Shown one piece after another: positions 1-14,189 of a stretch of 64,000 nucleotides of DNA (its first letter is position 1; each line of letters opens with the position of its first letter). The translations under genes and the position numbers were made by a program. The stretch spans positions 2,444,501-2,508,500 of the forward strand of contig OZ025217.1 of NCBI GenBank assembly GCA_964019055.1, given 5' to 3'. Origin of the DNA: Anthopleura xanthogrammica. Taxonomy: Eukaryota; Cnidaria; Anthozoa; Actiniaria; Actiniidae. A model generated the notes under the pieces. It saw only the letters and a program-made list of their open reading frames with translations. It did no database searches and was not told the DNA's origin.

Positions 1-115
1 AAACAACCTCTAGGCCGATCAAACTCAGAGCAAGGCTAGTTCGTAGTTCGAATTGGAATTTAGCGTGTTAGGTTTTGCGGTGGGAAGAAAAGGTAACCAA
101 AGATGACAAAAACGA
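1..115 (-). mobile_element. SINE fragment (tail unit plus part of body), cut by window edge
   Basis: Begins with one diverged tail unit (AAACAACCTCTAGGCCGATC) followed by the body segment GAATTGGAATTTAGCGTGTT, in the same order and orientation as the fuller copy at 18.1-18.5 kb. The tRNA-like head is absent. Confidence 0.5.
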
Positions 116-2158
116 CAACAACAATAACAACAAGAATTGTAGTACCACACACTTTCTTAAAAAATTACGAAAACACGGTTAATCCACTGTGTGGAGAGAA
201 ATTTGTGTCTTGTTTTAATACCTCAGAGAACACCAAACATGACATGCCCTAACACATTTGCCAAAGGTTACCCTTCTCGTAAACAGGTCTCCAAAACACA
301 TTATTTTTATCATTATTTTATAGATTAGATATATATTAATAAGCAATGATAGTCCAGCTGAAACATGTCGATCTTCTGAAGTACTCCCTAAAGGTAATCG
401 TGAATCGATAATATGAAAGTTATCTCAAGACTGTCGCAGACGCGAGTAAAATAATTGATGAAAGCAAAAAGGTCGATATTTGGAATCATGCATGCCTTTG
501 GCAACGTGGGTGTGGTCAGTACACCCTATTATTGTTTCACTCATGCACCCCTTCCTCATCTCTTGATTTTTGGCAAAGCTTCAGCATACGAATTCTAGTA
601 CTAGTTATGAATATATAAATAAAAAGTGAACTATTGAAAAAAGAATTCGATCCACGATCCGGTTAACCGTAGTCCAGTCCAGTCCAACTATACACGGTTC
701 CGGATTTTCCAAAATAAAAAATCTCTCAAAATTCAAAATTCAGAAGCATAAATCAAACTTAAATGGTTGGACATGTTTTTCCTATACGTTACAATTAACC
801 ATACTCTTTCAGAAGCTGAAAACTCGCCAAAATATTTTTTTGCGATCCAGGATCAAGTCAACTGATGTCCAGTCCAATCCCTCAGTCTACACGATTCCGG
901 ATTTTCTTAAATAAAAAAATATCTTAAAATGCAGAATTCAGACACAAAAATCAAGTTTTACCAACTTTTTGCTATAGGAAAAATTTATTTATATGTATTA
1001 TTTTTATGATTGTAAGTTTGGCATGTCTGTTCAACTGGCAAATTAGACTCGTCCAATATGCCCTTGTGTTCTGACCAATTTCAATAGTCCTCGAAATTTT
1101 TTCATCCAAATTAAATTTTCAAAATTGCACAGCATGTAGTCCTAATACCTAAACTTATTCGTACACTGAGACACTGGCTTTGGGTATACATCTCTGACTT
1201 TAAACAAGTGTGTGTCATGGATACATATTATAATATTTTTTGGCATTAGCTCAAAACAGATCAATATCTCAGCTACTGAGTACTTTACTGACTCGTATCA
1301 ATGATTGTTTCAGCATGTCAATAATAAACTGACTGTTCTAGAAATCAAAAACACTGACCACAAAAAAAATATAGTCGAGATCATTCGAGTGTCCGTTCAC
1401 CGTACGCAACACAATCGATCACTTTTTACACCAAGGTTTACAAGCTGAGACAAGTTGATAGCTTTTAGTCTGAGTACATCTTCCATTCACTCGGCTATTT
1501 GTTTAAGTTATTTGCTAAGGAGCCCTTAGGCTGATTACTCTAATTAAAACTAGCTAACAGACATAGAATTTCAAAAGGTCATAATTTCTAACCACGGTCT
1601 TATAATAATCGAATGGCACACATCGCTGTTGTTTATAACGTACGGAGTTCTTCTCGTCTTTCATTTGAAAAAGATCTTCACCGATAAACTTTTATCAATA
1701 CTACTAACTTGCTTGCTGGGATGCTATCATCATTTTGTAATAATGATATGACATGAAAATGCTGTGTTTAAAAAGCATTATTTTTGGCAAACTTCGACTA
1801 CAACGTTTCGCAGATTTTAGTACTATCATTGTTGATGTCTTCAGCATTTCTCGTGAATGAGATGACAAAAAAAAAACATCAAAAGACACAACGGAAATTC
1901 ATTACAATCCCTATCTATAGAAAAAAAGATGATTAAAACTCATGTCAAGTTTATACAAAAAGAGCACTTGAGATGACGAGACTTTATCTTAGTGGCGGCG
2001 GTGTATATTGTCAGTGATACTGTATCTGTACCATCTCCGACATCTCTCCTTGTTTTAACATATGCTTTATGTGTAGCAGGACCAGGGATGCCTTCGTTAT
2101 TTTAACGTTTTAATACTTTAGTTTAACATCATTAGGAACCGCTCTTTCTTTTTATGAG
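116..2158. other. No gene seen
   Basis: AT-rich sequence with stops in all frames. Two related segments share the motif CCAGTCCA...ACGGTTCCGGATTTTCC or a variant (near 670-720 and 865-910). A third related copy lies near 34990-35060, so this is an old dispersed repeat. Confidence 0.5.
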
Positions 2159-2160
2159 AC

Positions 2161-2302
2161 CGTTTTCTAGTGACGTCAAAGCGGCCATATTGGTATACTT
2201 AAACAATACGTTCTCTATCCTCCGGGAATTGAACTCTATTTTTATGCAAAAGCGGCTCTAGTGTTGCACACCAATATGGCCGCCATGTCACGAGTGAAAA
2301 CG
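2161..2302. mobile_element. MITE-like hairpin element (about 142 bp)
   Basis: Terminal inverted arms of about 33 bp: CGTTTTCTAGTGACGTCAAA at the left and the partly matching GCCATGTCACGAGTGAAAACG at the right, both containing GGCCATATTGGT or its complement. No coding capacity. Confidence 0.6.
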
Positions 2303-2341
2303 ATCTAACACGTGGTGGTGGTTTGATGTATAGAACCCTTT

Positions 2342-2462
2342 CACGTGACGTCAAAGCAGCTCAATTTTGAGGACAAAACTAAAGAATTTCAATCTCCTGA
2401 GAATTGAAAACCTATTGTTTTGTCCTCCAAATTGAGCTGCATTCCTACGCTGCTGCAAGGGG
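2342..2462. mobile_element. MITE-like hairpin element
   Basis: Inverted arms AAGCAGCTCAATTTTGAGGA (2354 on) and TCCTCCAAATTGAGCTGC (2423 on). The arm sequence recurs alone at 33719-33744, so this is a dispersed family. It also starts with GTGACGTCAAAGC, shared with the element just upstream. Confidence 0.55.
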
Positions 2463-2463
2463 T

Positions 2464-5400
2464 CTATAGTACAGTGCATGCTATAAGGTGGTAGCCCCAG
2501 AACAGGCTCCATCCCTCCTCTGGACCCTTAGAGTTTGTAGCCCTGAGATATTGGAAATGAATTTTTCTCTGATCGTTGTGATTCGATGAATTGTATGGTA
2601 TCGTTTTAGGGAATCAAGAGATCCCCCTTTCTAATCGCTTCGAGATATCAATGAAAAGAACAAACCTAGTTACGCATGCGCATATGGTCTAACAAGTGTT
2701 GAAGTTAAGGAGGATCAAGAATAGCAAAAAACAGTTCTTTCTACTCCTGATTAATCGGATTAACGAAGCCTATAGTGGGTTTTGTAATGAACTCTTCAGT
2801 ACAAATTATAGTGAACTCTATGCACAGTGTTCCTACTCTTCTTGTCAACATAATTTTGGGTCAGCACTTGAGTGAAGTAGCTTAAATACTGAAGTCCCCA
2901 GGGGTGGGGGGTAGGGAGCGTGGCTTGACCGCTCTAAGGAATGGTTAAGAACAAAATAATTGTTTCTAATTACGAGACATAGAAAGCTATCTGGTATTTC
3001 TTATCATAAAAACTGTGATATAGTGATATAATGGATTCTCTACACAGAGAAATTGCCCGCTTTATTTAGGTTTGGGAAACATATGTTCCACATCATTTTG
3101 AGATTCATTTCACCATCAATTATCAGTAAATGACTCTTGCCGACCCTTAAGGAGGTTTTAAAACAGTGTGAAAATGTGTTAAAGTGGAACTGTTAAGGAA
3201 ATTTTGAGGGCAGCTCACTATTCAGTGCATAACTATAGAAGTGTAGTATCGTTTCTATTCAATTTTGTGAAATAATAATGTACACTGTAAGAGCTTTGGT
3301 GTGCAGATGTTCAGTCTAGATAACCACCCCAAATTAAGAAATTCCATAGAGAATTCATTGCTCACTCAAAAAGCCAGGCATCAGCCATAAATAGCGAACA
3401 TTACGAGAAATTGAACTCCTCGACTCCGGTCAAATGACATAGTCCAGGCATATGACAGATAACTGTGCTCAGTCAGACGGCCTAGACTAGCTGACTTCAG
3501 GAGATGTCCAGATTTGTTATGAAAGACAACGACAAACTAAGATCAGCTGATGATCAGTAAAATACGACGGGATTCAGCTATCACTATGATCTTGACAAGG
3601 ACTGCCGGAAAACACTGACTGACTGACTGGTATTGCGTAGACTCACAGTATTACCTATATGTAGGTTGAAACTAGACTTAACCGCCTATTTCATCTCCCC
3701 TAAAGCTACTCCCTACCCTCTCCCGCTTTAGTCGGAACATCTAACAATTTTTTCTCTTCTCTCTTTTTCTCTCCTCTCTCTCTCTCTCTCTCTCTGCGCA
3801 GGATTCCATGGGCGTTGAAAAGGGCTAAGAAGCATGGGCGTGGCAGCCCCCTTTACGAGTTGATTACCAAAAAAATTAAAAAAATTATAGATAAATAATT
3901 CTGAAAACTAGAAACAAAATGCACAAAAACTCACAAATCATTAGGCTGACTTGTTAGTTGAATTTTTCATTCCTTTTCCATTTGCCCCTCGATCCCTTTC
4001 TCTTTCCTACAACTACTGTATTCCCCCTCCCCTTGGGGTTCGGGATGAGCCCTAGTCTCACAAAGGTTATTTTTCCCACAGTGTGTTCAAATACCAATGT
4101 GTCTTCTTACTAATCTTTACAAGAGTCGATTACTAAATGTGGCTCTGTTCTTATCAGCTTGGGCTCAAGCAGACAGGGATTCTCTAATGAATCGAAGTCA
4201 AGCAAAAACCAACACTACCATCGTTTATGGAAGATCCTAGATATCCTAGATAAATATGATCATCATTGACAATCATAGGTCTTAATTCATTCGTATTTTT
4301 CATTGTAAATCGAATAAAAAGAACCAACCCAATCTATCCAAATGCTTTCATACTTCATCTTCTGACCTACAGATTCGTAGACATCTTTTAGACTAAAGAG
4401 GTTACAAAAAGCCTTCGAGAGAAAAAAAACTGCGACCAAATTGACAGTGATGGGATTAAAATTCATCTAGACGTCTTAATTCAAGGCTATGCTTTTGGAC
4501 GCTTTGATATAATGAATGTTTTTGTCTGAGTTCTTGTCTTTGAGTGAAAAAGAACATAACGAACATGGGTGTGTAGCGATAAAATGTCTGTCAGGCTAGA
4601 GTGTCGTTCCTGTGAATTCGATTGCATGAGTTTTTCAGCTTCCTTTTCTGGGAGGTTCTTCTAAGAGCTTTTTAGAGCCAAGTAATATGGCTGTACAGAA
4701 ACCTATACCAATATTTTCTAATTTATGCACCTTATTAATGGTGAATCCACGATCGAAGCGCAGCTCAGTTCGAATTCGAAACTAAGCCCCAAGTGATAGC
4801 GTTCAAATATGTTCAGAAGACGATAAAAGTGTCCAAGAACGAGTAACTGTTTTACAACAACAACATCTTAACTCTGCAATCCAAAATATTTTGTTCTTCT
4901 ATCTCAGAGATATTTTACTAGCATTCTGTAAACTATTTTTATTTGACCTGGAATTGGGTCAAGCCACATTAAAATACTCGTTAGAACTGTCCCGATTTTA
5001 TCTACAAATTCAAGTAAACGCCAAACAAAAGACCATTGTGCAATGCACCCACCAGAACCCTAAAAGAAACTCGCAATTTTGGGAAGAATTTGTGAGTTCC
5101 TCTGCCAAACTAAACAGCTTCTCAAAACTATCCAAAAAGATGCCTGAAGTTTTATTGAAAGTTGTTTTGGAGGATATTCTTTTGCTCAAAAGTTGTTAAA
5201 AACAGAAAAGGCTGGGATTGTAATTTCTTTTTGCCACGATTTCCAGGCTTGCTCGTGAGTTCCGTTTTACGTAGTTAATAAAGGTGTTAAAAAAATCTTA
5301 AACAAATATTGTATATGTGCTAAAATTCCAATATAAGACCTTTGGCCTTGTTTTCTTAATCGTAGATAAAGTTGAGGGCTTTGGTATCCGCAAGACTTCA

Positions 5401-6760
5401 TTTAGCTGTAGCCAGAATCCGACTCGCGTGTGTCTAGAGGCCCGGGACGTCATTCTGTTGGAGCAAGGCTGACAAGAGGACACGAAAACACGCCAAAATC
5501 TCGCCTTGGAAAGGAATTACAACAGGGTGAAACTCCCAAACACACCAAGGTAAAAAAACTGAGATTTTTCAGAGAAATGAAATATTTGCTTTCAAAGGGA
5601 GGTAACTTTATGAAATTTACAGACAAATGTTGGAGAGTTCATGAGGATTAGGTGTTATCAATTCTGCTTGCAATACTGTAACTAATTCACTAAATACCAT
5701 AAGCTCTACGCCTTGATTCTATGACCTGGATGACTAGTAGATTCCCTTTGATGGCTAGAAAACTAAGACTTGGCGCTCAACGACCCTAGTGATAAGAATT
5801 TTGGAGTAAAAAACTTAGCTTTTGCTCGACAATTGATCAAATATCATCGACCTTCGTGAAAACTTTTTTTAAAAACGATTTAATTTCTTTTTCGTGTCGA
5901 AAATAAAATGAACAGTCAAATGGTGCTAAGGAAAAAAGGAAAAGACTTAGGAAATTCAACAAGAAATAGTTTTGAATTTTTGGAGTATGAACTTCATGAG
6001 GCTTCAGTAATTTGCTCTCATCCTACGATAACCTAGTAAAGGGAAATCAGATGAGAACTAAGATTAAAGCTATCGCTTATCTGTGATATGAACCGGGCTG
6101 TTCTGCATTAGAGGAAAATATAATTGTGCTTGAAGTGTTTCATTTGGTCTTATCTTGCTCGTGGTTAAGACATTGCAAAGACACAGAATGGATGCCCGAT
6201 AAGGGGGAGGGGGAAGGCACTCTGACTGTAAAAAGTGGGCAAAAAAAGATAGTCTTGAATCATTTAATTTTGTGCTTAAAATGCCTCTTTTTCTATATCG
6301 TTCAAGCATTTTATGGTAGAGACATTATAGACACAAAGTTATCAAAAGTAGGCAACTAAAAGTCTAGTATTTTTGTGCTTTCATTCCATGGAATCATTTG
6401 GTCTTTTCTTGCATATGCATTCATATGCATTCTATGGTGGTGACATTGATGCCCAAGAGGGGAGGTGTGAGTAATATTTGGCACATGTACTCTGACAAAG
6501 AACAATAGACAAGAAAATATAACCTAGAATTCTAGTGCCTGAAGTATTCCATCTAGTTGCATACTGGTGTTGTATTAACAAGAAGTATAGTTGGAATTGC
6601 TCAAAATACTATGACGAAAGAGAATTTGCTCAGAAAAGAAATTATTCATGTGGTCTATTGAGAGAAGTAGTGCAACATTCAGCCCAACTTTTTAAAATGA
6701 TATTATGAATGAGAAGTGAAACTCCAAATTCTATTCAAAATGCAACTTGCTTTAGTCTTT
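2464..6760. other. No gene seen
   Basis: No open frame with recognisable protein character. Frames at 4891-5199 and 5430-5651 start at non-ATG codons and resemble nothing I know. Confidence 0.45.
3770..3796. repeat. (CT)n microsatellite
   Basis: A run of CTCTCTCT in a longer pyrimidine-rich stretch (3745-3796). Confidence 0.8.
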
Positions 6761-6764
6761 CAAA

Positions 6765-6836
6765 CAAAATGTTTACAAAGCTCCCTCCTTCCCTACATGA
6801 TCATGAGTCTAGATTTACATTCTAAACTATTGCAAC

Positions 6837-6873
<37 letters not shown>

Positions 6874-7362
6874 CAACAACAATAAAAATAATAATGACGA
6901 ATGATCAAAAATTCTGATTGAATTTAAGTAAGTCTTATTAGTATATCTTTCTCATCTGCAGAAAAAAATGTTTACAAAGCTCCCCCCCCCCCTTCCCCTA
7001 CATGATATGAGTCTAGATTTACATTCTAAACTATTGCAATAATAATAATAAAATAATAATAATAACAATAACAACAACAATGAAAATAATAATGACTAAT
7101 GATCAAAAATTCTGATTGAATTTAAGTAAGTCTTATTAGTATATCTTTCTCATCTGCAGAAAAAAATGTTTACAAAGCTCCCCCCCCCCCCCTTCCCCTA
7201 CATGATATGAGTCTAGATTTACATTCTAAACTATTGCAATAATAATAATAAAATAATAATAATAACAATAACAACAACAATGAAAATAATAATGACTAAT
7301 GATCAAAAATTCTGATTGAATTTAAGTAAGTCTTATTAGTATATCTTTCTCATCTGCAGAAA
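6765..7362. repeat. Tandem triplication of a ~199-bp unit with AAT microsatellite and poly(C)
   Basis: Three copies recognisable by CTCATCTGCAGAAAAAAA ends at about 6951, 7149 and 7349. Each holds GTTTACAAAGCTCC, a C-run (in copies 2 and 3), TGAGTCTAGATTTACATTC and an (AAT)n/(AAC)n block. Copies 2 and 3 are almost identical, so the duplication is recent. Confidence 0.85.
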
Positions 7363-8962
7363 AAAAATTAATTTAAAATTTTAATTTTTCTAATTTCGAG
7401 ATTTTAGATTAGTTTCCTTTTCGTTGCTTATCACTCAACTTTGATAAAATGTCTACAGGTTTTTATTAAAACTGCCCACCTTCGCAGGTGCTTGTATTAC
7501 TAAATAAATTATCTAAAGTAAACAACTCTCGAGCCATGAATAATAGAACACTTCGAAATGTTCATTCAAAATGAAATACGTAATTATCATGCGACTGTGA
7601 GTCGCCAAAAAATTCCAACTCCAAAAGAAATTCAAAAACATTACTTTCGAATCCAGAAAAATATAACTGTGATGATCGTAGTTCCATTTTGATAACGTTA
7701 GAACAATCAATATATTCTAATCAGGCGTCAATAAAAGTCAAATTGTCCGGAAGAGATGGTTAGCAACTCATAGCACAACGACATTGTATATAAACTAAGG
7801 TGTTTTGAAAAGGTTTCTTCTTTTCGACAACAAAATCACTTCATAAGATTTCATATTGAAACTAAAGTCTCTTGAGTAAATCCTTCCAGAGTGTAGCGCG
7901 GTATTGAGTCGTCAAAAGCAATGTTCAAAGCGGATATATCCTAGATTAATTGTAAGTTGATAATCTGTTGCTATTAGCAACGAGGTCACGAAGTAGAATA
8001 TTTGAAACTCGTATAATTTGAGGATCAAGTATTTTTATTTAATCACTTGTAGAGAACTTTCTACTCAAGAAACAGCTCTCAAATATTCAGGTTTTGGACA
8101 TGAATAACAGCGGATGGCAATAGAGTGGCTTCCGATGTTATAAAATGGCTTTTCTATCCGAGTTCAGTGTTTGTAATTGAAACCCGACCATCACGTCTAA
8201 TATCACTTAAATTACCAAAACTATTTGCTTCAATCAAAATTTAAATCCGTCAATAAATCTCAATATCTCTCGAGGTAGTACTAGGAATTCTATTCTTTAG
8301 AAAGAAGAAAATTTTCAAGAAAACATTGAGGATATACAAATATATTTTTTCATCTGTTCGAGACGATGATGTGAAAGCAGATGTCTTGTAAGTAAGAGTC
8401 GATAAAGTAACGCTGAATAAGTGAGCATCAACTCAGCTCTCATAAATGGACTTACCCACAAGTACAGATCTGGCAAATACACTTCTTTGTCATGGCTGTG
8501 TTGTCTCTGGACTAAACCTGCTTCATGGATGAAAACTTGTTCTAAGATTGAGGGAATTTGCTTGAATACAGCCGAAGAGAGATGCTCCCAGCATTAATGT
8601 TGTGTGACGTTGCCGTAGCAACAGTGTAATCTATGAACTATTAATGCTGTCTGGGTTCTAGAAGATGCCGCTGGTGGGCAATGAGCCATGAAAGGGGGCT
8701 CAAAGCGGTTGCGTTGGAGTTTTTTTTATTTTTTTATTTTTATTGTCTTCGATTTTTAATTCGTATTCGGGGTGACAGGAGATATGGAGCAAAGTTTTCG
8801 TATAATTTTTTTTCATTAATGGGCACGAAGCTCCTCGAGGGCACCCTGTCAGCCGAGCTAAGACACACTTCATGATCAGTTTGGCAAATTACATTTCTAG
8901 ACTTGGCTTAAAAAAATCGAAATATTTGTCTTTCATCTCTCTTGACTCGCATCTCTTTCCCT

Positions 8963-9041
8963 AGCCTGCGTGCAGCCCGACTTAAACTCTGGTTAAGACG
9001 GTCGGACTTAACCACAGTTACTTTCCGGATGCACGCAGGCT
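8963..9041. mobile_element. Short palindromic MITE-like element (79 bp)
   Basis: Terminal inverted repeat AGCCTGCGTGCA / TGCACGCAGGCT, with inner partly complementary CGACTTAAACTCTGGTTAAG and GACTTAACCACAG segments. Confidence 0.6.
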
Positions 9042-9499
9042 ACTTTTTCCCATTCCATGTCTGGTATTTCACCTATTCGATTGATGTAATGCGAAAAAGT
9101 CTCGGTAGTAAATTAGGAATTGCCCAGGAATTGCCCTCAAGGCTAGCGACATATCCGCCTGCACTACCTTTAAAAAATGGCTTGGGGTGCGCGAACACTT
9201 AGTGATGATAAATGTTTCCGCAATAGCAATCGGGACGAATGTTTGATCTGGTAAGCGTTGCAAAACGTTTGACACGCTTAGCTGGGAGTTTAGTGGGTGT
9301 AAAAACTGCTTGAGGCGTTTTGAATATTTCACGACTATTATTTGAGAACTGAAAATGGCTTCAGTTCTTTTCTCTTTTGTTTGCCCTGGGTGAACAGAAA
9401 GAACTGGGTGTGAGAAAAAAAACAAAAACAGTCTGAATTCTTCAATTATTGTGTGAATGACGCCGCCCAAGAATGGCCATAGTTCTTCCTTCAGCACGT

Positions 9500-12400
9500 T
9501 AAATATTTTCTACCTAAGTAGACGTATCATAGTCTAGAGGCTGTTTTACTTTGACATCAATGACATCATTTTTTGCTGAAGCCCCATCAGTTTAACTTCG
9601 GTTCTTACTCAAATTGAATCTCATTCTTCGAATATCCTGTTTGGAAAGGGTGTCCCATCATTTGCTTGATACAGTTTATTTATCGACTTACTTCCTGCAG
9701 TGATCCAGTTAGCCAAGCAATTAAGGTAATGTTTTTAAAATTAGCAGGTTTTATCTGAACAACTAGGAAAAACTAGCTTTCTCTTCAACAAAAAAGAAAA
9801 CTTGTAAATCAGTTGAAGCCGTGAATGTGTTTCGCTACGCTTGCTTATGGCATACGTCTCTTAACTCTTGTGAAGTAAGACGCAATGCTTCATGGCAGAC
9901 GTCAGTAACCCTTGTGAAGTAAGACTACCGCGTTGTTTCAGTTTTGCAAAAGAGAGAAACTGAAATGCTGCTTTTTTTTTAAGAAAAACAAGTTAGTTTT
10001 AGTTTCATCAGAACAACTGCAACCTCTTCAGCGACACAATTTTTATATATTAATTTACCCTGAAAATCATTTCTGAAGCTATGCAGTGCTTTGATCATTT
10101 GAAGATCAGTAGTGTCAAGTGGGCAGCTGAAATATCAAATTAGGCAACCTAAGCTTTTTATTTTTTGAGCTTTAAACTGTAAAACAAGTGGAAGGGTTAA
10201 TGTGGCAGTTTAAGAGCTTAATTCATTCTTAAGCATATAGGAAGCTAGTTGTTTCAGGTGGCTCCAAATAAATCTCATCACTTCATTTAACGCCATCCCT
10301 GGGTTTGCCATTTCCATGACTTCAAGTTTACTAATATGGACAAGTAAGTCGGGAAACCTTCATTGATGCAAGGAATATTTTTTGTCATATTATACCTGTT
10401 TAAACCTGTTTACATAGACTTTTAGGATCAACATCAAACTAAGACTATGACACGTTGATTTGTTTAAAAGCATATCATCACGTGGTTGGTCAGTTCTACG
10501 ACGTACTATTTTCCCGCGGAAATAGCAGTTGTCATAGAAATAATCCTAATGTGAGCAATTTCTCGCGTTTGCTGATAAAATTAGCAGTTGATAATCATGT
10601 AATTGCTTCCAATTGAGTCCCTGTGCCAAGAAACAATACATCTTAGCGATAAGCCCTTTGTTTGCAGCAAGTGATTTTTATAGAACCTTGAAACGTCCCA
10701 AGCAAAAATTCACATCAAGACAGATAATGCAGCAATAGAGAAAAAGTCCAAACGTCATTCGCGTTGGCAGTGAAGCTTTGTCAAAGTTGTCTGGTTGTCG
10801 AAAATCTAGACCTCAAGCGGCGATAACAGAAAGACACTTATGTATGCACAAATATACTAAAGCTCTTGAATTGAATATTTTATGGTGTTTGCGTTGCAGA
10901 GGAACGAGTTCTCGACTTGAGATAAAGCAGCTTGACACTGAGCACACGAGACTTTTGGATTGACCGAACGTAGTCTTGGACATTGATTATCGTGAGGAGG
11001 GAAGGAACTCCGTTCAAGTTTATGTTATTTGAAAAATTCTTTCGGTAAACAAGGCTGCCGTCCTTTCATCTATCGGCTCTAAAAGATTAACATAAAATGC
11101 ATATAAGAAAAGCGTAAGCCTTGCGGCTTTACGGAACTATTGGCGTACTCGACCACTCATTGCAGTATATGGTCTGTTTAGCAAGACTTGTATAAACCAT
11201 GTAACGGGTTGCTCAAGTTCTGATTTGAAGCCTTAAGTGGAACGACGTAAACCCATCAGCTTAGTAGTAAGTACTTAACGCTTCCTTGTAACTGAAGTCG
11301 ACTTGTACAATGTACAATTCCTGTCTCCTGAATATGGCATGATGTTTATTGTGTAACACTACCATGGCACAAACCTGAATATCGATCGAGTCAACCTCTG
11401 TTAGAGCTGAGATATTTGGCTATAATTGCTCGATTTGGGATCTCTAGTCTTTTGGCGCCTAAATACACGAATAATTTCGGCTTTTTTGAGGGTTTTTTTT
11501 GACAGTAAACAAGAAGATTCTTCTGTTATACGCACAGAGGTTTCGTAAATTGAATTTAGATTTGTTTGCGTGATCATTAGACTGAGATTTTATCGTAATT
11601 GTTCAACCTTAGAAATATGTAATTGATGGTGAGAGATGAGAAGTACTTATCAAACGAAGAATAGGGTCTCGTAGACCTTATGCGAGATGCTTGTCAATCT
11701 TGAGATACTTGAAGCACTCGATTCGTACTGTAGCTGGAGTAAAAGTCATCGAATATTTCTGGAATGTTACGGCCGGCTTGATTTGAAGTTTAGTACTATT
11801 TTATATGCATGGAGTCTATTTTCTGCAGCAGTCATGTCTTACTCGCACGATTCGAATTCACCATCATTTATAGTAAAGTACTGCTGTGAGGTTAACTAAA
11901 TAAAAAGCACCACTATTTTATAGTGCGCAGTGTACTTTCCAAGTTACAGTGCAATTCAAACCGGAACTTATGTCACTTATATGTTTCTGCACGTTTTCAT
12001 CTGAATTACTTGATATAACTATGCCTTACTGAAAGCACATTACATGCATGACGTCCAATGCCAAAATGTCTTAGCACGACGTTTTGTCTCGACATCTTTT
12101 AGTACCTCTTTCCTAAAGAAATATTTCGGCCAGAAAAGATGTTGCTTCAGAAACGTTGCGCGTTGTCACTAATAATCTTTTGAGTTTTAATGATCTCAGG
12201 GTCTTTTTTTTTTTAAGTATAGAAACAAGTATTCTTTTTAATTCTATAGTTACCAAATTGACTCCTATTTATTGTCGAAACTGATTTCGCCGACAAAGCG
12301 ATAACAATGAAAGGGACATTGTGAAGTAGAAATTAAATAGTGATAGTGGAACTTTCCTGGGTAAACGCTTTAAACAAACGACTTAATTCCACATAATAAT

Positions 12401-13020
12401 TTGGTTAAACAAAAATTTGTCATGCCATGTTTCCTCCATGATCTCAGAGTTTAATCTTGTGCATTGGATCAAGTGTCAGTTAGTATTACATTTGAGGCTT
12501 TGAGCGCCCTCTTAGATACTCTTTTAAGTGGCTTACTCCAAAGACAAGTCGCTGAGACATGATGCCAGTTGAACCAGTCGCCTGGTGCGAACGAACAAAA
12601 GACCTTAAGTTCAAAAATTCTGAACTCAAACTAGTTTTCACTCAGGTGACGCACGACAATCTGGTGCGCGACTGCGGAGCTTAATTTTCCCCCTACACCG
12701 CCGGTCATCTCAGTGGCATCGACTGAGAAATTTAAAATCCACGGATACCGGGGTACCTACATGGTTTACAGATATAGTGTCGAATCAACTAGGAATCCAT
12801 TATCATTTCTGCAGTCTCAACGAGAGAACATGTAAAAACCTGCCGTCCGTAGGGCATTTGAATATCACAATTTGCGTACGTTGAAGGAGAAGCCGACTTT
12901 CTTTTCCAGTGACACGATTATTTGGTTGATTCCATTATACATGTTACTATGTACTCAGTATCAAACGTTCACACATGTAGTTTGCGTTTATGTATTTGTA
13001 TTTGAGAGAGATATAGTGTC
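9500..13020. other. No gene seen
   Basis: Only a short direct repeat near 9835-9945 (two units sharing CTTGTGAAGTAAGAC). The open frames at 10778 and 11687 lack protein-like composition. Confidence 0.45.
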
Positions 13021-13025
13021 ATCTA

Positions 13026-13145
13026 AGGCCCGGTTTAAACGTTGAATTTCACACGAATCTAATCACAAATGAATTCAAACAATAGGTTTTGCTCATTTGC
13101 ATTAGATTCGGCACATGTGAAATGCGACGGCTAAGCAGGGCCTTA
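13026..13145. mobile_element. MITE with GGCCCGGTTTAAACG termini
   Basis: Arms AGGCCCGGTTTAAACGTTGA...CGAATCTAAT and ATTAGATTCGGCACATGTGA...GGGCCTTA are inverted repeats about 37 bp long. The same terminal sequence family occurs at 50934-51171. Confidence 0.6.
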
Positions 13146-14020
13146 GCTTGTAAAAGGAAATTATAGAATTAAAAAATTTCGAACATATGAGAATTAGAAT
13201 TGCTAAAAATAGGAATTTTTCTATATCGTAGCAAGGATAATGCCTTATGTTTCTGCTGCGCATGCGTGGAAAATCTATATGATTACATCAGCATAAAATC
13301 TCCGAGCATGCGCACTAACAATTAATGTCGACAGTGGATGTACTTTAAAATCACTAGATTTTCCTTGACAACAGAAAAAATAAGCAAACAAACAAACAAA
13401 CAGTGAACTCAACTTCTATTATTATACACTTGTACCAGCATGCTTTGCAAAAATAAGTGAGTCACGTGATCTATTTTAAGAAACATTCCGCCTCGAAAAA
13501 AAAATTGAATTCTCATCATACATACAAAACATTAGTGCATACTCCTGTTCAATTACTTCTGCACGAGACCAATTTGTATCTCCACAAGTACTCAAAGTGA
13601 CCTCTGTCGAGTGCTCACAACATAACTTTATACCGTTGAGAATATCGTCTTGCAACGTTATTGGTCAGGCTGTGTCAAAAAGCCAGTCAGTCAATCAGAA
13701 GTAAAAAGACGTCAAATATACCGCATTTCTTCGATAAAAGCCGAAATCTTAATTTTGATGCAATACGACCTGACCAAGAATTTATGAACAACGTCAGTAG
13801 GTGAGGTTTCGCGATTACTACTTTGCTTGATTTTTTAGGACCATACTTTTTTTTACTTATTTTTGAACACATTTTCCTGTACATATCGTATAGACAGTAG
13901 ACTTTTTCAATTCTGGCAGTATGAGTTTATAATGTAGACTCCTGCCTCCTGCAACGTGGCCTGTACAGTTCTTGTCAGTCGTTGTACGGAACATTTATCA
14001 GTTTATATTTGCCTGCACTC

Positions 14021-14185
14021 ATGAAACAGTTGTGATAAAAAGGTAAATTTTACACCGTAAAAAATAAGAAAGATCACTTACTGACGTTTCGGACGCTAGT
14101 CCTTTTTACGGTGTAAAATTTACCTTTTTATCACAACTGTTTCATTAGAAACACCGACGCAGCCCACACTAGCTTACCGCTAGTT
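14021..14185. mobile_element. Element with a perfect 43-bp inverted repeat and conserved right end
   Basis: Arms 14021-14063 and 14103-14145 are exact reverse complements (key parts AAACAGTTGTGATAAAAAGG and GGTAAATTTTACACCGTAAA). The 39-bp loop carries GACGTTTCGGACGCTAGTCC. The right flank TTTCATTAGAAACACCGACG and GCAGCCCACACTAGC is shared with 45419-45475. Confidence 0.7.
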
Positions 14186-14189
14186 ATCA

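Noticed and set aside
9069..9497. 142-codon - strand frame
   Set aside because: No recognisable domain, no splice or start context; composition looks random.
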